Counted from the first letter of the stretch, positions 1 through 7,773 are shown. The stretch is 9,681 nt of DNA from an uncultured Collinsella sp. (GCA_902491135.1 CABUGR010000026.1:1-9681), one strand, 5' to 3'. The notes: generated by a model not told the origin, from the sequence alone. Translations and numbers: made by a program.

Positions 1-65
1 TCAGCTGGGAGAGCGCGGGCTTTGCAAGCCTGAGGTCAGGGGTTCGATCCCCCTAACCTCCACCA
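1..65 (+). tRNA. tRNA-Ala (UGC), 5' end cut off by window edge
   Basis: Decodes GCN alanine codons. The anticodon arm is a 5-bp stem (16-20 with 28-32) around the loop TTTGCAA, with anticodon TGC at 23-25. The T arm carries the usual GGTTCGATCC core and the gene ends in an encoded CCA at 63-65. About 11 bases (the 5' acceptor strand and the start of the D arm) lie before the window. A tRNA-Ile gene follows after 4 bases, so both are probably cut from one transcript. Confidence 0.95.
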
Positions 66-69
66 TGAT

Positions 70-146
70 GGACCTGTAGCTCAGTTGGTTAGAGCGTCCG
101 GCTGATAACCGGGAGGTCACAAGTTCGAATCTTGTCAGGTCCACCA
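70..146 (+). tRNA. tRNA-Ile (GAU)
   Basis: Complete tRNA for AUC/AUU codons. The 7-bp acceptor stem pairs GGACCTG (70-76) with CAGGTCC (136-142), and CCA is encoded at 144-146. The anticodon stem (97-101 with 109-113) holds the loop CTGATAA with anticodon GAT at 104-106. The D loop (AGCTCAGTTGGTTAGAGC) and T loop (GTTCGAAT) are canonical. It is the last gene before the terminator at 161-190, so it closes the tRNA transcript. Confidence 0.97.
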
Positions 147-160
147 TCAAAACTGTGAAG

Positions 161-190
161 AGCCCTGGGGCGTTGCCTCGGGGCTTTTTT
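161..190 (+). terminator. Intrinsic terminator after the tRNA pair
   Basis: A 10-bp stem (161-170 with 176-185, including two G-U pairs) encloses the loop CGTTG and is followed by a run of T to 190. It lies 15 bases after tRNA-Ile and ends the tRNA transcript before the protein-coding cluster. Confidence 0.9.
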
Positions 191-293
191 CTTGTCTGCG
201 ATAAATCTCATTTTGGTTTTGTGTGCTGTGCGAAAGTTTGGGTAGTATAGCTATTCAATGCGGCGGACTGCCGCGTGTTAACCGCTACGTACC

Positions 294-300
294 GGAGGTG
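294..300 (+). promoter_or_regulatory. Ribosome binding site that sets the DUF151 gene start
   Basis: GGAGGTG ends 4 bases before the ATG at 305. It decides in favour of this start over an upstream in-frame ATG at 275, which has no Shine-Dalgarno match and would add ten residues not typical of the family. Confidence 0.8.
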
Positions 301-304
301 TTCC

Positions 305-805
305 ATGGTTCGTGTCGACATAGAGACCATCGTCATGGCCGCCGGTCCCGTGCCATCGCTTATCGTGCTTCGCGAGCGCTGCAGCAAATCGGACTCGCCC
401 GCGCCACTGCGTTCCCTTTCCATTCAGACTGGTTCGTTTGAAGCTGCTGCCATCAGCCGCGGCATCGATAGCGGTCGCGCCGAGCGCCCGATTACCCATG
501 ACCTGTTGCTCGATACTGTTGGTGCCCTGGGTGCCAAGCTCGAACGCATCGAAATCGTTCGCGCCGAGCCGCCCGTGTTTTACGCGACGGTTGTCGTGTT
601 GGCCGATGGCAACGAGCATAAGATCGATGCGCGTCCGAGCGACGCCATCGCCCTCGCCGTACGCAGTAATGCCCCCATGTTCGTTGAAGACGACATCATG
701 AATCGCCTGGGCACCGTTTCTACCCACGCCGAGGAAGTCGACGACGAGCAAGAGTTCGAGAAGTTCGACGAGTTCGTCCATACGCTCTCCCCCGATGACT
801 TCTAA
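305..805 (+). CDS. DUF151 / bifunctional nuclease (BFN) domain protein
   Basis: A 166-residue cytosolic protein of the DUF151 (BFN) family. Seen in the sequence: the family start MVRVDIETIVMAAG, RPITHDLLLD at 61-70, and the signature IDARPSDAIALAVR at 97-110 followed by a PMFVEDDI segment. The acidic tail ending in a P-D-D-F motif is also typical. Length fits actinobacterial members. Plant and some bacterial members have been linked to DNase/RNase activity, but the role in most bacteria is not settled, so a nuclease function here is a family-level inference. The start is chosen by the strong Shine-Dalgarno site. The stop codon TAA is followed directly by the ATG of the next gene, which suggests translational coupling. 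Confidence 0.9.
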   Translation: MVRVDIETIVMAAGPVPSLIVLRERCSKSDSPAPLRSLSIQTGSFEAAAISRGIDSGRAERPITHDLLLDTVGALGAKLERIEIVRAEPPVFYATVVVLADGNEHKIDARPSDAIALAVRSNAPMFVEDDIMNRLGTVSTHAEEVDDEQEFEKFDEFVHTLSPDDF

Positions 806-1195
806 ATGCGGGGCGTCCAGGCTGCGGAGCGTTCGCTGATGGCCGGCGGTATGTCGGCTGAGGCGGCGACCATTGCGCGCGAGGCCCAGATGCGCTCGGA
901 GGCTTCTGAGGCGGCTCGCATTGCCTATGTGACGCAGGCCCGCACGCTTCGCGAACGCCGCGGCTCGTTTATCAAGATGGTTGTCGTCTCCGCCCTTGTC
1001 GCGGCAATCTGTTCGCGCCTTCGTGGTACAGTTGGTGCGCTTGGGTTTTCGATCTCTACGGGCCTTATGATCTGGGGCGTGGTCGATGCGGTCATGCTGA
1101 CCAGTCAGATCAAGGTGCTCGACAAGCGCGCGATGGATATGATGCGCGCCCGCGACGCTGCCGCTAAGATCGCTGCTGAGGCACAAGAACTGTAA
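806..1195 (+). CDS. Small two-helix membrane protein, function unknown
   Basis: A 129-residue protein that I do not recognise. The first ~50 residues are alanine-rich and probably helical. Two hydrophobic segments follow, about 55-72 (FIKMVVVSALVAAICSRL) and 75-98, and the last ~30 residues are again charged and helical. This suggests a hairpin in the membrane with two helical arms on the same side. The ATG abuts the stop of the DUF151 gene, so it is probably translated by re-initiation. An alternative start is M12 at 839, which has GGAG at 826-829 with 9-base spacing and would give a 118-residue protein. The reading frame, codon bias and coupling make a real gene likely. No function can be assigned. 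Confidence 0.75.
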   Translation: MRGVQAAERSLMAGGMSAEAATIAREAQMRSEASEAARIAYVTQARTLRERRGSFIKMVVVSALVAAICSRLRGTVGALGFSISTGLMIWGVVDAVMLTSQIKVLDKRAMDMMRARDAAAKIAAEAQEL

Positions 1196-1225
1196 CGACG
1201 CCAGACTCGATGGGAAGGTCTAAAG

Positions 1226-1675
1226 ATGGCACAGGATATGCAGGACGCCGGTAACGTCTCCGCCGAGCTCGACGCCATGGTGTGCGATCTGATCGGCGCG
1301 TTCTTGGACGACCTTGCCGCCGGTGAAAACCCTGGCGTGGTCGTGGCAATTGAGGACGCCGCTTCCAACCGTTATCTGGCGGCGCTCGACGAGGACGGCG
1401 AAGAGGCGTGCCTCGAGGCGGCCACCAACTTTATCTCCGAGCACAAGATGGGTCTTAAGGACGAGGGCCTGGGCCGTATCGCTCGCTATGCCATCGGCTA
1501 CACCGGCTGCGTTGAGATTGACGGCGGCTATCACGATGCTCTGCTCGTGAGCTTCTTCGAAACCACGCTCGAGAGCGGTTTTTCGGCATATGTGCTGTAT
1601 GAGGGCATGGGCGCCGGCGATGGTTTTATGTGGAGCGACCCTGAACCTGCAGGTGAGGAAACCCCTCTCATCTAA
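1226..1675 (+). CDS. Acidic hypothetical protein
   Basis: A 149-residue soluble protein rich in Asp, Glu and Ala, with no signal peptide or membrane segment. Start ATG at 1226 has GGGAAGG at 1212-1218, 7 bases upstream. The predicted structure is mixed alpha/beta: an N-terminal helix (about 12-32), strands such as PGVVVAIED, and a C-terminal half with LLVSFFETT and YVLYEGMG. I do not recognise the family. It starts 30 bases after the small membrane protein and probably belongs to the same transcript. No catalytic motif is visible. Codon use matches the neighbouring core genes, so there is no sign of transfer. Confidence 0.75.
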   Translation: MAQDMQDAGNVSAELDAMVCDLIGAFLDDLAAGENPGVVVAIEDAASNRYLAALDEDGEEACLEAATNFISEHKMGLKDEGLGRIARYAIGYTGCVEIDGGYHDALLVSFFETTLESGFSAYVLYEGMGAGDGFMWSDPEPAGEETPLI

Positions 1676-1792
1676 AATCGCTAAAATAAACGAGTTTTCG
1701 GTAAAAGGCTCAATATTCCCGCTGAGCGTTGCATTGCTGGGTGGGTCGCATACGCGTGCCGGTTGTATATAGATAGAAGATAGGGGAACTAC
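1676..1792 (+). promoter_or_regulatory. Leader / weak promoter candidate before typA
   Basis: This 117-base gap is AT-richer than its surroundings. A TATAGA box at 1768-1773 sits 17 bases after GTCGCA (1745-1750), a poor -35 match. A short inverted repeat GCTCA/TGAGC (1708-1712 and 1723-1727) is not followed by T residues, so there is no clear terminator for the upstream cluster. AGGGGA at 1782-1787 is the typA ribosome binding site. Whether typA has its own promoter or is read through from 305 cannot be settled by eye. Confidence 0.3.
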
Positions 1793-3631
1793 ATGCGCGT
1801 AGACAATCTGAGGAACATCGCCATCATCGCTCACGTCGACCACGGCAAGACGACGATGGTCGACAAGCTCCTGCGTGCCACGGACGCCTTCCGTGCCAAC
1901 CAGCAGGTCGAGGACCGCGTCCTGGATTCCAACGACCAGGAGCGCGAGCGCGGCATTACGATTCTCGCCAAGAACATCTCTATCGAGTACAAGGACGTCA
2001 AGATCAACGTCATCGACACCCCGGGCCACGCCGACTTTGGCGGCGAGGTCGAGCGCGTGCTGCGTATGGCCGACGGCGCCCTGCTGCTGGTCGACGCCTT
2101 TGAGGGCCCCATGCCCCAGACCCGCTTCGTGCTGCGTCACGCTATCGACACCGGCCTTAAGATCATGATCGTCATCAACAAGATCGACCGTCCGGGCGCC
2201 AACCCCGAGAAGGCCTACAACGACTGCCTGGACCTCATGGCCGACCTGGGCGCTACCGACGACCAGCTTGAGTTCGCCATGGAGCACGTGGTCTACGCCA
2301 GCGCCATGAACGGCTTTGCCCGTCTTGACCCTAACGACGGCAACATGGACATGTACCCGCTGCTCGATATGATTATCGACGACATGCCCGCGCCCGAGGT
2401 TGACGAGAACGCCCCGCTGGCCATGCAGTGCGTGACCATCGACCACTCCAACTTCGTCGGCCGCATCGGTATCGGCCGCGTGTACTCTGGCGCCATCCAC
2501 CAGGGCGACCAGATCCTGGTTGCCAAGAACGACGGCTCCAGCGCCACCGCTACCGTCAAGCAGCTCTTTACCTTCGACTACCTGGGCCGCACCGAGTGCC
2601 AGGAAGTCGGCGCCGGCGACATCGCCGCTGTCGTGGGTATCGACCGCACCGATATCGGCGATGTCTACACCGATCCCGAGAACCCCGTCGAGCTCGAGCC
2701 CATCGAGATCGACCCGCCGACCCTGTCCATCGTCTTTGAGGCTTCGACCTCCCCGCTCGTCGGTCGCGACGGCGACATCGTGGGCGCCCGTCAGCTCAAG
2801 GAGCGCCTGTTCAACGAGGCCGAGAACAACGTGACCATGAAGATCGAGGAGCTCGAGGACAAGAGCGGCGTCGAGGTCTCGGGCCGCGGCATCCTGCACC
2901 TGTCCGTCCTGATGGAGTCCATGCGCCGCGAGGGCTTTGAGTTCCAGGTCGGCCGTCCCCGCGTTCTGTTTAAGAAGGACGAGAACGGCAACAAGATGGA
3001 GCCCGTCGAGCAAGCCGTCGTCGAGTGCCCGGACGAGTACTCGGGCAAGGTCGTTGAGGTCTTCGGTACCTCCGGCGGCATCATGACGAGCATGGATACC
3101 TCGGGCATCGTGACGCACCTCGAGTTTAAGATCCCGACCCGCGGCATCATGGGTCTTAAGAACCGCATCATGAACGTTACCCACGGCGAGGGCGTGTTCT
3201 ACCACACCTTCCTGGAGTATGGTCCTTACGCCGGCGAGATCGGCAACCGCCAGAACGGCGCCATGATCTCCATGACCACCGAGAAGGCCGTTGCCTATGC
3301 TCTGGGTACGCTGCAGGAGCGCGGCCAGCTGTTTGTTGAGCCGGGCACCGAGTGCTACGAGGGCATGATCGTGGGCGAGCGCAGCAAGGCCGGCGACATG
3401 GTCGTCAACATCGCTCGTACCAAGAACCTGGGCAACCAGCGTTCCTCGACCTCCGATATCTCCGTCCAGCTGGTGCCGCCCCGCACCTTCTCGCTGGAGG
3501 AGGCGCTGGAGTACATCGCCGACGACGAGCTGGTCGAGATTACTCCCAAGAACATCCGCCTGCGCAAGCGCCTGCTCAACGCCACCGACCGCAAGAAGGC
3601 CGCCGTCCGCGCCGGCCAGGTCAACAAATAA
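1793..3631 (+). CDS. typA: Ribosome-associated GTPase TypA/BipA
   Basis: A 612-residue translational GTPase of the EF-G-like family that binds the ribosome near the EF-G site and supports 50S assembly and growth under stress or low temperature (known for the family). All GTPase motifs are visible: G1 AHVDHGKTT at 13-21, switch [10 protein letters not shown] at 53-61 with T56, G3 DTPGH at 75-79, G4 NKID at 129-132 and G5 SAMNG at 170-174. Then come the beta-barrel domain II (about 207-290), domain III (about 305-385, with [14 protein letters not shown]), domain V (about 395-475) and the TypA-specific C-terminal domain ending in an IRLRKR-type basic stretch. Length is normal for the family and the gene is intact. 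Codons are almost all C/G-ending (a sampled 60 bp at 2041-2100 is 73% GC), which fits a highly expressed core gene. A terminator follows at 3661. Confidence 0.98.
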   Translation: MRVDNLRNIAIIAHVDHGKTTMVDKLLRATDAFRANQQVEDRVLDSNDQERERGITILAKNISIEYKDVKINVIDTPGHADFGGEVERVLRMADGALLLVDAFEGPMPQTRFVLRHAIDTGLKIMIVINKIDRPGANPEKAYNDCLDLMADLGATDDQLEFAMEHVVYASAMNGFARLDPNDGNMDMYPLLDMIIDDMPAPEVDENAPLAMQCVTIDHSNFVGRIGIGRVYSGAIHQGDQILVAKNDGSSATATVKQLFTFDYLGRTECQEVGAGDIAAVVGIDRTDIGDVYTDPENPVELEPIEIDPPTLSIVFEASTSPLVGRDGDIVGARQLKERLFNEAENNVTMKIEELEDKSGVEVSGRGILHLSVLMESMRREGFEFQVGRPRVLFKKDENGNKMEPVEQAVVECPDEYSGKVVEVFGTSGGIMTSMDTSGIVTHLEFKIPTRGIMGLKNRIMNVTHGEGVFYHTFLEYGPYAGEIGNRQNGAMISMTTEKAVAYALGTLQERGQLFVEPGTECYEGMIVGERSKAGDMVVNIARTKNLGNQRSSTSDISVQLVPPRTFSLEEALEYIADDELVEITPKNIRLRKRLLNATDRKKAAVRAGQVNK

Positions 3632-3660
3632 GCGCTGGACTTTATAGCGTCTAACAAGAA

Positions 3661-3693
3661 AGGGCGTCGACCATCGCGGTCGGCGCCCTTTTT
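3661..3693 (+). terminator. Intrinsic terminator of typA
   Basis: A near-perfect 11-bp stem (3662-3672 with 3678-3688, one G-U pair) around the loop ATCGC, with an extra A-T pair outside, is followed by TTTTT. It lies 30 bases after the typA stop and separates the housekeeping block from the pilus locus. Confidence 0.93.
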
Positions 3694-3746
3694 GGTGCAA
3701 GGGGACAGGTTCGTTTGCGCCACGGCGGGGGCGGTTATCCCCCCCG
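3694..3746 (+). repeat. REP-like palindromic DNA
   Basis: Two GC-rich hairpins lie directly after the typA terminator. GGTGCAA (3694-3700) pairs with TTGCGCC (3715-3721, one G-U pair) around a loop containing GGGGACAGGTTCG. CGGGGG (3726-3731) pairs with CCCCCG (3741-3746). From memory, GGGGACAGGTTC-type sequences recur between genes in several bacteria as REP elements mobilised by Y1 transposases. That identity is an inference. An extra structured RNA end is the alternative. Confidence 0.35.
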
Positions 3747-3828
3747 AGCGGCTTTTCAGGCAAAGTTAAGTTGTTTAAACATATACACGAATCATTGAAA
3801 TACAACCGCTTTGATACAAAACTGTCAA

Positions 3829-3892
3829 CAGGTAAATATCAACTGGTATTAAATTAAAAGACCTCTTTACCTGCGGTTTACATGACTGGTAT
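3829..3892 (+). promoter_or_regulatory. Inverted and direct repeats, possible operator of the pilus operon
   Basis: The AT-rich part of this 363-base gene-free gap holds a perfect 8-bp inverted repeat, CAGGTAAA at 3829-3836 and TTTACCTG at 3866-3873. It also holds a perfect 8-bp direct repeat, ACTGGTAT at 3842-3849 and 3885-3892, 43 bp (about four helical turns) apart. The second copy lies inside the candidate promoter. The arrangement suits a dimeric regulator binding at two sites, but no regulator gene is in the window. Confidence 0.35.
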
Positions 3893-3906
3893 CTATATTG
3901 TATTTT
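3877..3906 (+). promoter_or_regulatory. Candidate promoter of the pilus operon
   Basis: TTTACA at 3877-3882 (5 of 6 to the -35 consensus) is followed after 18 bases by TATTTT at 3901-3906 (4 of 6 to the -10). Local AT content is high. Transcription would start near 3913 and leave an untranslated leader of about 145 bases. An overlapping TATATT at 3894-3899 is too close to this -35. Confidence 0.4.
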
Positions 3907-4056
3907 ATGCATTGTGGCATAGACGAACCGTCTTAGAAGCTGCTCCCCAATGGGTTCTTGCAATGCGCTAGGTAGGTTCTCGTTGATGTTGGGGTTTGTG
4001 TTCGATCCGACGATTCGCCGTATTCCACACTGTGTTGTAGGAATTAAGGGACAACT
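3907..4056 (+). other. Long 5' leader of the adhesin gene
   Basis: About 150 bases without a supported gene. A small hairpin AGACG/CGTCT lies at 3921-3933. GAACC at 3925-3929 could instead pair with either of two GGTTC copies (3953-3957 and 3975-3979), so more than one fold is possible. I do not recognise a riboswitch. The TAAGGGA ribosome binding site of the adhesin gene is at 4045-4051. Confidence 0.35.
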
Positions 4057-7000
4057 ATGGACGCACACCGCTCACGGTCGCTGGGTATGGCGGCCCTGGT
4101 CTTTATTTTAATTAGCCTCACCGCCGCCGTTTTTCACGGCGCATCCCCCGTGCGCGCCGAGGATGTGAGTACACCAACGCCGATTGTGATTGATGAGAAT
4201 ACGGCGGACGTTAGGGTTGAGCTGTTTACCGATGAGGGTCGTAAAACGCCTTTGGATGATAATGCCGTGCTTTCGACCAACACACTCTACGGTTCATTTA
4301 GTGCGAAGTTCGAGGTAAATCATGGCCCGAGTGCGGAGCGAAACGTTGCGGAGTACTCTCTCCCGGACAGCATTAAAGCATTTGGCAATACCGGTGGCCG
4401 CCTTATGGATGATTCCAATCAAGAGGCCGGTACTTGGAGATGTGAGAACAATAAGCTGATTTTTACTTTTAAAGAGTCATGGATTAAGACACACCCATCC
4501 GACGTTCATGTTGGTGCTGATTTTTCATTCAAGCTGGCAAATGAGAACGTTGGCTCCGGCGATACAACAAAAGTTAAGTTTCCCGGTACAGCCGAAATCG
4601 ACATTGCGACCATAGACGGCGATGTGACGGGAGCGAAGGAAGGAAAGTTCTCTCAATCCGGCAGCGAGGGAAAAGTAACTTGGACTCTCAAACTCGAGGT
4701 TGCCTCCTATGCTCACAATGTCTGCCTCACGGATGAGCTTGGCAGTAACTTCTCGTTCGTGCCTGGGTCATTTAAGCTGAACGATCGGGAACTCAATCCA
4801 CAACCAACCATAAATAAACAGACTGCGAATCTGAATTTGGGGGATTTGTCCAAAGGGACTTATACGATTACCTATGATTCAGTGATGAACCCGGATGTAT
4901 CCGTGGGCAACAAAGTTTGGATTAACCAACTCGACGATTCAAAAAACAATGCCAGCTGGACATGGGGCGGAGACCGTAGAGGTGGATTGGAAAAGCCAGG
5001 TTCAGCAAATGATTTCCGCTATGACATGATCAACAAGAGCGATGGCACCGGAACGCCGTCCGATATCACCTGGACGGTCACGCTCAACAACGGTGATATC
5101 AAAACCGACATGAATGGCTATACATTTACCGACACGCTGGACGACAAGCAGACGTATACGGGTAATTACATCGTCTATAGGGGGCTCTACGGGGAAGACG
5201 AGATTGCCCGTGGCGATCTCGATAGCCCCACTGGTAAAACGTTTAGCTATTCGTTCTCAGGTCTATCTGATGCGGATAAGTACCAGCCCTATCGCATTGT
5301 TTATCACACCAAAATGAAAGAACAAGACTCATATGACACGGTGAGCAACAGTGCGAGTATCTCGCGCGACAATTCCGTTTCCGGCACGGACAGCGGCACG
5401 TTTACGCCGAAGTTGGTGGGGACGCAGATTAAAAAGAGACTTGTGAATGATTCTGATGCGGCGACAACAGGTCAGGCAACCTGGGAGCTTCGGATAGCAC
5501 TGGGCTCCATTGTTAATGCAATGAATCCATCAGAGGTCAAGGTTTACGATACGTTTCAGACGGCCTGGAACCAAAATATCGGCCCAGACGTCGACAGCTA
5601 TTCTATTAAAATCGGCGATGTCCCTTTGGAGAAGGGCGTCGATTGGTGGTTCGAAGGCGGCAGTGATTCAACGTCGTTTGGAACCAAGAAAAACTTCAAC
5701 CTGTTCATTCGGATAAGCGATAGGGTGAAGGGTGCGCTCAAAGATAACCCGGATGCGGTAATTACTTATAAGACAAAATCCGATGCGCTTCCTGGCTGGT
5801 ACTCCAATTTTGCATCAGTGGAAGTAAGCGGTACTAAGTATTTCACGGAATATATCTATTACTATGTCGATGCAAACTCGACTCCTGGGGTCGAGAAGCC
5901 TTCGTCGAAGACTACAGTTTCTTGGAAGGGGGATTTCGACTGGAGCAAAATCGACGGATCTAAGGAGAAGGGCGCGTGGATCGTTGACTGGACGGTTTAT
6001 GCCAACAGAGGCAAGACGCCAAGCGGAGAGTGCTACGGCGCCGGCAAGCTTGATAACCAACCGCTGAACGTTGTGGACACACTACCGAGCGGTATGAGCT
6101 ATGTGCCGGGGTCTGCTAAATACTCGCTGTTTCAGAATCCGTATGACCAGAAAGCGTATAACGGTACCGCCCAGCGAAAGAAGACCGTCGCCGACAGCCT
6201 ACCCCTTGCGAACGTCAGTGATGACAAAGGCACCGTTACCTTCTCCATCCCCACGACGGCGCTCGGCAACTATGCTGGTTACGCCGAACTTACGTATCAG
6301 ACGGCGGTCAAGCGCGGTGAGCTCGATACCTCTAAGAACGAGGTGAAGTTCACCAACTCAGCCAGCGCCGAGTCGGGGAGCAAGACGTTCGGCTCCGGTA
6401 GTGGAACCGTCACCATTAAGAACAACGTACTGCAAAAGACCGGCGATCAAGTCTCTAACAGCAACCGTATCAAGTACACCATCTTGGTTAACGAATCGGC
6501 AGTTAACCTTAAGAGTGGCAGCGACTCCCTTGAGCTTGTCGATGTCATGGATGCCAAGTGCACGCTGGTGACGGATTCGGTCAAGGTGTACCAGCGCAAT
6601 GGAACGGGCTGGAGTTTACTTAGCTCGAATCAATATAGGGTCGGTGCCGAGGCCGTTCCCGATCAATCGGGCTCGACTTGTACACAAATGACGCTTACGG
6701 TACCCGACGAGGAGTATCTCAAGGTTGAATACGAGATTATTCCTGCTGGCAATACGGGCGAGCATGTTTCTCTGACCAATAAAGCGTCTCTTAAGGGCGT
6801 TTTCGGGGGCGAAACTGGCCATACAAAGGACTGGGAAATTCAAAAGCTGAATGGTTCGGCTGTCGGTAGCGGTGGCGGTATCACGGTGACCAAGGTCGAT
6901 GCGAGCGATATCACAAAGAAGTTGCCCGGTGCCGAATTTACGCTTTATGAGGTCGATATGGATAAGGCTATGCAGTCAGGTGTCGACGGCGCCATGACCG

Positions 7001-7773
7001 AGCCTCCTCAGAAGGCCACGACTAATAGCAATGGTGAGGCAGCGTTTGGGTCTGAGGGCAATAAGATGAAGGCCTATACGCTGTACTGTCTCAAAGAAAC
7101 CACCGCGCCCGAGGGCTATACTGCGATTTCCGAACCCGTATGGATTATGTTGAAAGGGCAAGACGAGCAGCAATACAAAGAGGCCCTTGCTAAGGCAGAG
7201 AGATTGAAGCAGGTGTGTGCCGTCGTCAAGACCCCAACGGCGAGTACTGCCATTATGGTTTCTGACGAACCGTATAGTGGGCAGGCCGTGATTTCTGCCA
7301 CCAAGACGCTCGAAGGCTCGACCTTGCAAGAAGGCCAGTTCGGGTTTGTGCTCAAGGACAAGAACACCGGTAGGGTTCTCCAGACCATCAGGAATGGCGC
7401 GGATGGTGATATTAACTTTTTCTTGGATTACACCGAGATGGGGACCTATGAGTACACTATCTCCGAGGTCATTCCCGAGGGCGCCGACGAGAACAACGTC
7501 AAGAATCACATTACCTACGACACAACCGAGTATGAGGTCACGGTTACGGTGACCAAAGGCACGGGAAAGCTCGATACAGCCGTTACCTATGGCGGTACTG
7601 ACCCCACAGTTCCGCCGACTTTTACCAACAAGTACTCGACTACGCTACCTGAGGCGGGTGGGGCTGGTTTGACTATGACGTATCTGGCCGGCGCTTCGTT
7701 GCTGTGCTTCGCCGCGACGTGGATGCATGCTCGTCGCCATCGCGATCGGGATCGAGGTGGTCGCCGTGAGTAA
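4057..7773 (+). CDS. Large sortase-anchored pilus tip protein / adhesin with isopeptide domains (LPEAG signal)
   Basis: A 1238-residue secreted surface protein, probably the tip or minor pilin of a sortase-assembled pilus. The signal peptide is about 1-34 (cut after PVRA). Residues ~40-190 look like an MSCRAMM-type Ig-like adhesion region. Five tandem beta domains follow (about 196-292, 312-450, 458-590, 617-777 and 787-918). Each has a W/Y-x-V/L strand, a D-x-L/F motif (D226, D359, D498, D674, D829) and usually an xN-x-AS end (N431, N584, N767, N908). This is the pattern of Lys-Asn isopeptide domains. Next are a SpaA/CnaB domain (K946, E1014 in LKETTAPEGY, D1070) and an FctA-type pilin domain (K1083, E1137, N1191). 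LPEAG at 1197-1201, a membrane helix and an Arg-rich tail end the protein. The start has TAAGGGA 5 bases upstream. The gene is AT-richer than its surroundings. The ligand cannot be predicted. Confidence 0.88.
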   Translation: MDAHRSRSLGMAALVFILISLTAAVFHGASPVRAEDVSTPTPIVIDENTADVRVELFTDEGRKTPLDDNAVLSTNTLYGSFSAKFEVNHGPSAERNVAEYSLPDSIKAFGNTGGRLMDDSNQEAGTWRCENNKLIFTFKESWIKTHPSDVHVGADFSFKLANENVGSGDTTKVKFPGTAEIDIATIDGDVTGAKEGKFSQSGSEGKVTWTLKLEVASYAHNVCLTDELGSNFSFVPGSFKLNDRELNPQPTINKQTANLNLGDLSKGTYTITYDSVMNPDVSVGNKVWINQLDDSKNNASWTWGGDRRGGLEKPGSANDFRYDMINKSDGTGTPSDITWTVTLNNGDIKTDMNGYTFTDTLDDKQTYTGNYIVYRGLYGEDEIARGDLDSPTGKTFSYSFSGLSDADKYQPYRIVYHTKMKEQDSYDTVSNSASISRDNSVSGTDSGTFTPKLVGTQIKKRLVNDSDAATTGQATWELRIALGSIVNAMNPSEVKVYDTFQTAWNQNIGPDVDSYSIKIGDVPLEKGVDWWFEGGSDSTSFGTKKNFNLFIRISDRVKGALKDNPDAVITYKTKSDALPGWYSNFASVEVSGTKYFTEYIYYYVDANSTPGVEKPSSKTTVSWKGDFDWSKIDGSKEKGAWIVDWTVYANRGKTPSGECYGAGKLDNQPLNVVDTLPSGMSYVPGSAKYSLFQNPYDQKAYNGTAQRKKTVADSLPLANVSDDKGTVTFSIPTTALGNYAGYAELTYQTAVKRGELDTSKNEVKFTNSASAESGSKTFGSGSGTVTIKNNVLQKTGDQVSNSNRIKYTILVNESAVNLKSGSDSLELVDVMDAKCTLVTDSVKVYQRNGTGWSLLSSNQYRVGAEAVPDQSGSTCTQMTLTVPDEEYLKVEYEIIPAGNTGEHVSLTNKASLKGVFGGETGHTKDWEIQKLNGSAVGSGGGITVTKVDASDITKKLPGAEFTLYEVDMDKAMQSGVDGAMTEPPQKATTNSNGEAAFGSEGNKMKAYTLYCLKETTAPEGYTAISEPVWIMLKGQDEQQYKEALAKAERLKQVCAVVKTPTASTAIMVSDEPYSGQAVISATKTLEGSTLQEGQFGFVLKDKNTGRVLQTIRNGADGDINFFLDYTEMGTYEYTISEVIPEGADENNVKNHITYDTTEYEVTVTVTKGTGKLDTAVTYGGTDPTVPPTFTNKYSTTLPEAGGAGLTMTYLAGASLLCFAATWMHARRHRDRDRGGRRE
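7754..7760 (+). promoter_or_regulatory. Ribosome binding site inside the adhesin gene that sets the pilin start
   Basis: GAGGTGG lies 5 bases before the GTG at 7766. It selects this GTG, which gives a clean signal peptide with a short basic start, over an in-frame ATG at 7727 that would add 13 hydrophobic residues and has no such site. Confidence 0.7.

Noticed and set aside
220..251. TAGTAT at 243-248 as the -10 box for the DUF151 cluster
   Set aside because: Only 4 of 6 match and no acceptable -35 box lies 16-18 bases upstream. A promoter must be in this gap, but I cannot place it.
278..1186. 302-codon open frame on the - strand opposite the DUF151 and membrane protein genes
   Set aside because: Same cause: an Arg/His-rich mirror of coding DNA, with no recognisable motif. 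The + strand DUF151 signature is clear.
1220..3805. 861-codon open frame on the - strand opposite typA and the acidic protein gene
   Set aside because: It is a by-product of the strong C/G third-position bias of the + strand genes. Its protein is low in complexity and runs straight through the typA terminator, and typA is unmistakable.
3829..3873. Invertible promoter flanked by CAGGTAAA/TTTACCTG
   Set aside because: The 8-bp arms and 29-bp interior are shorter than usual for known invertible promoters, and no invertase gene is in the window. Kept only as a possible operator.
3986..4111. Possible leader peptide frame starting at ATG 3986, ahead of and overlapping the adhesin start
   Set aside because: The ribosome site is weak, the peptide has no attenuator-like codon run, and the overlap with the signal peptide in another frame looks accidental.
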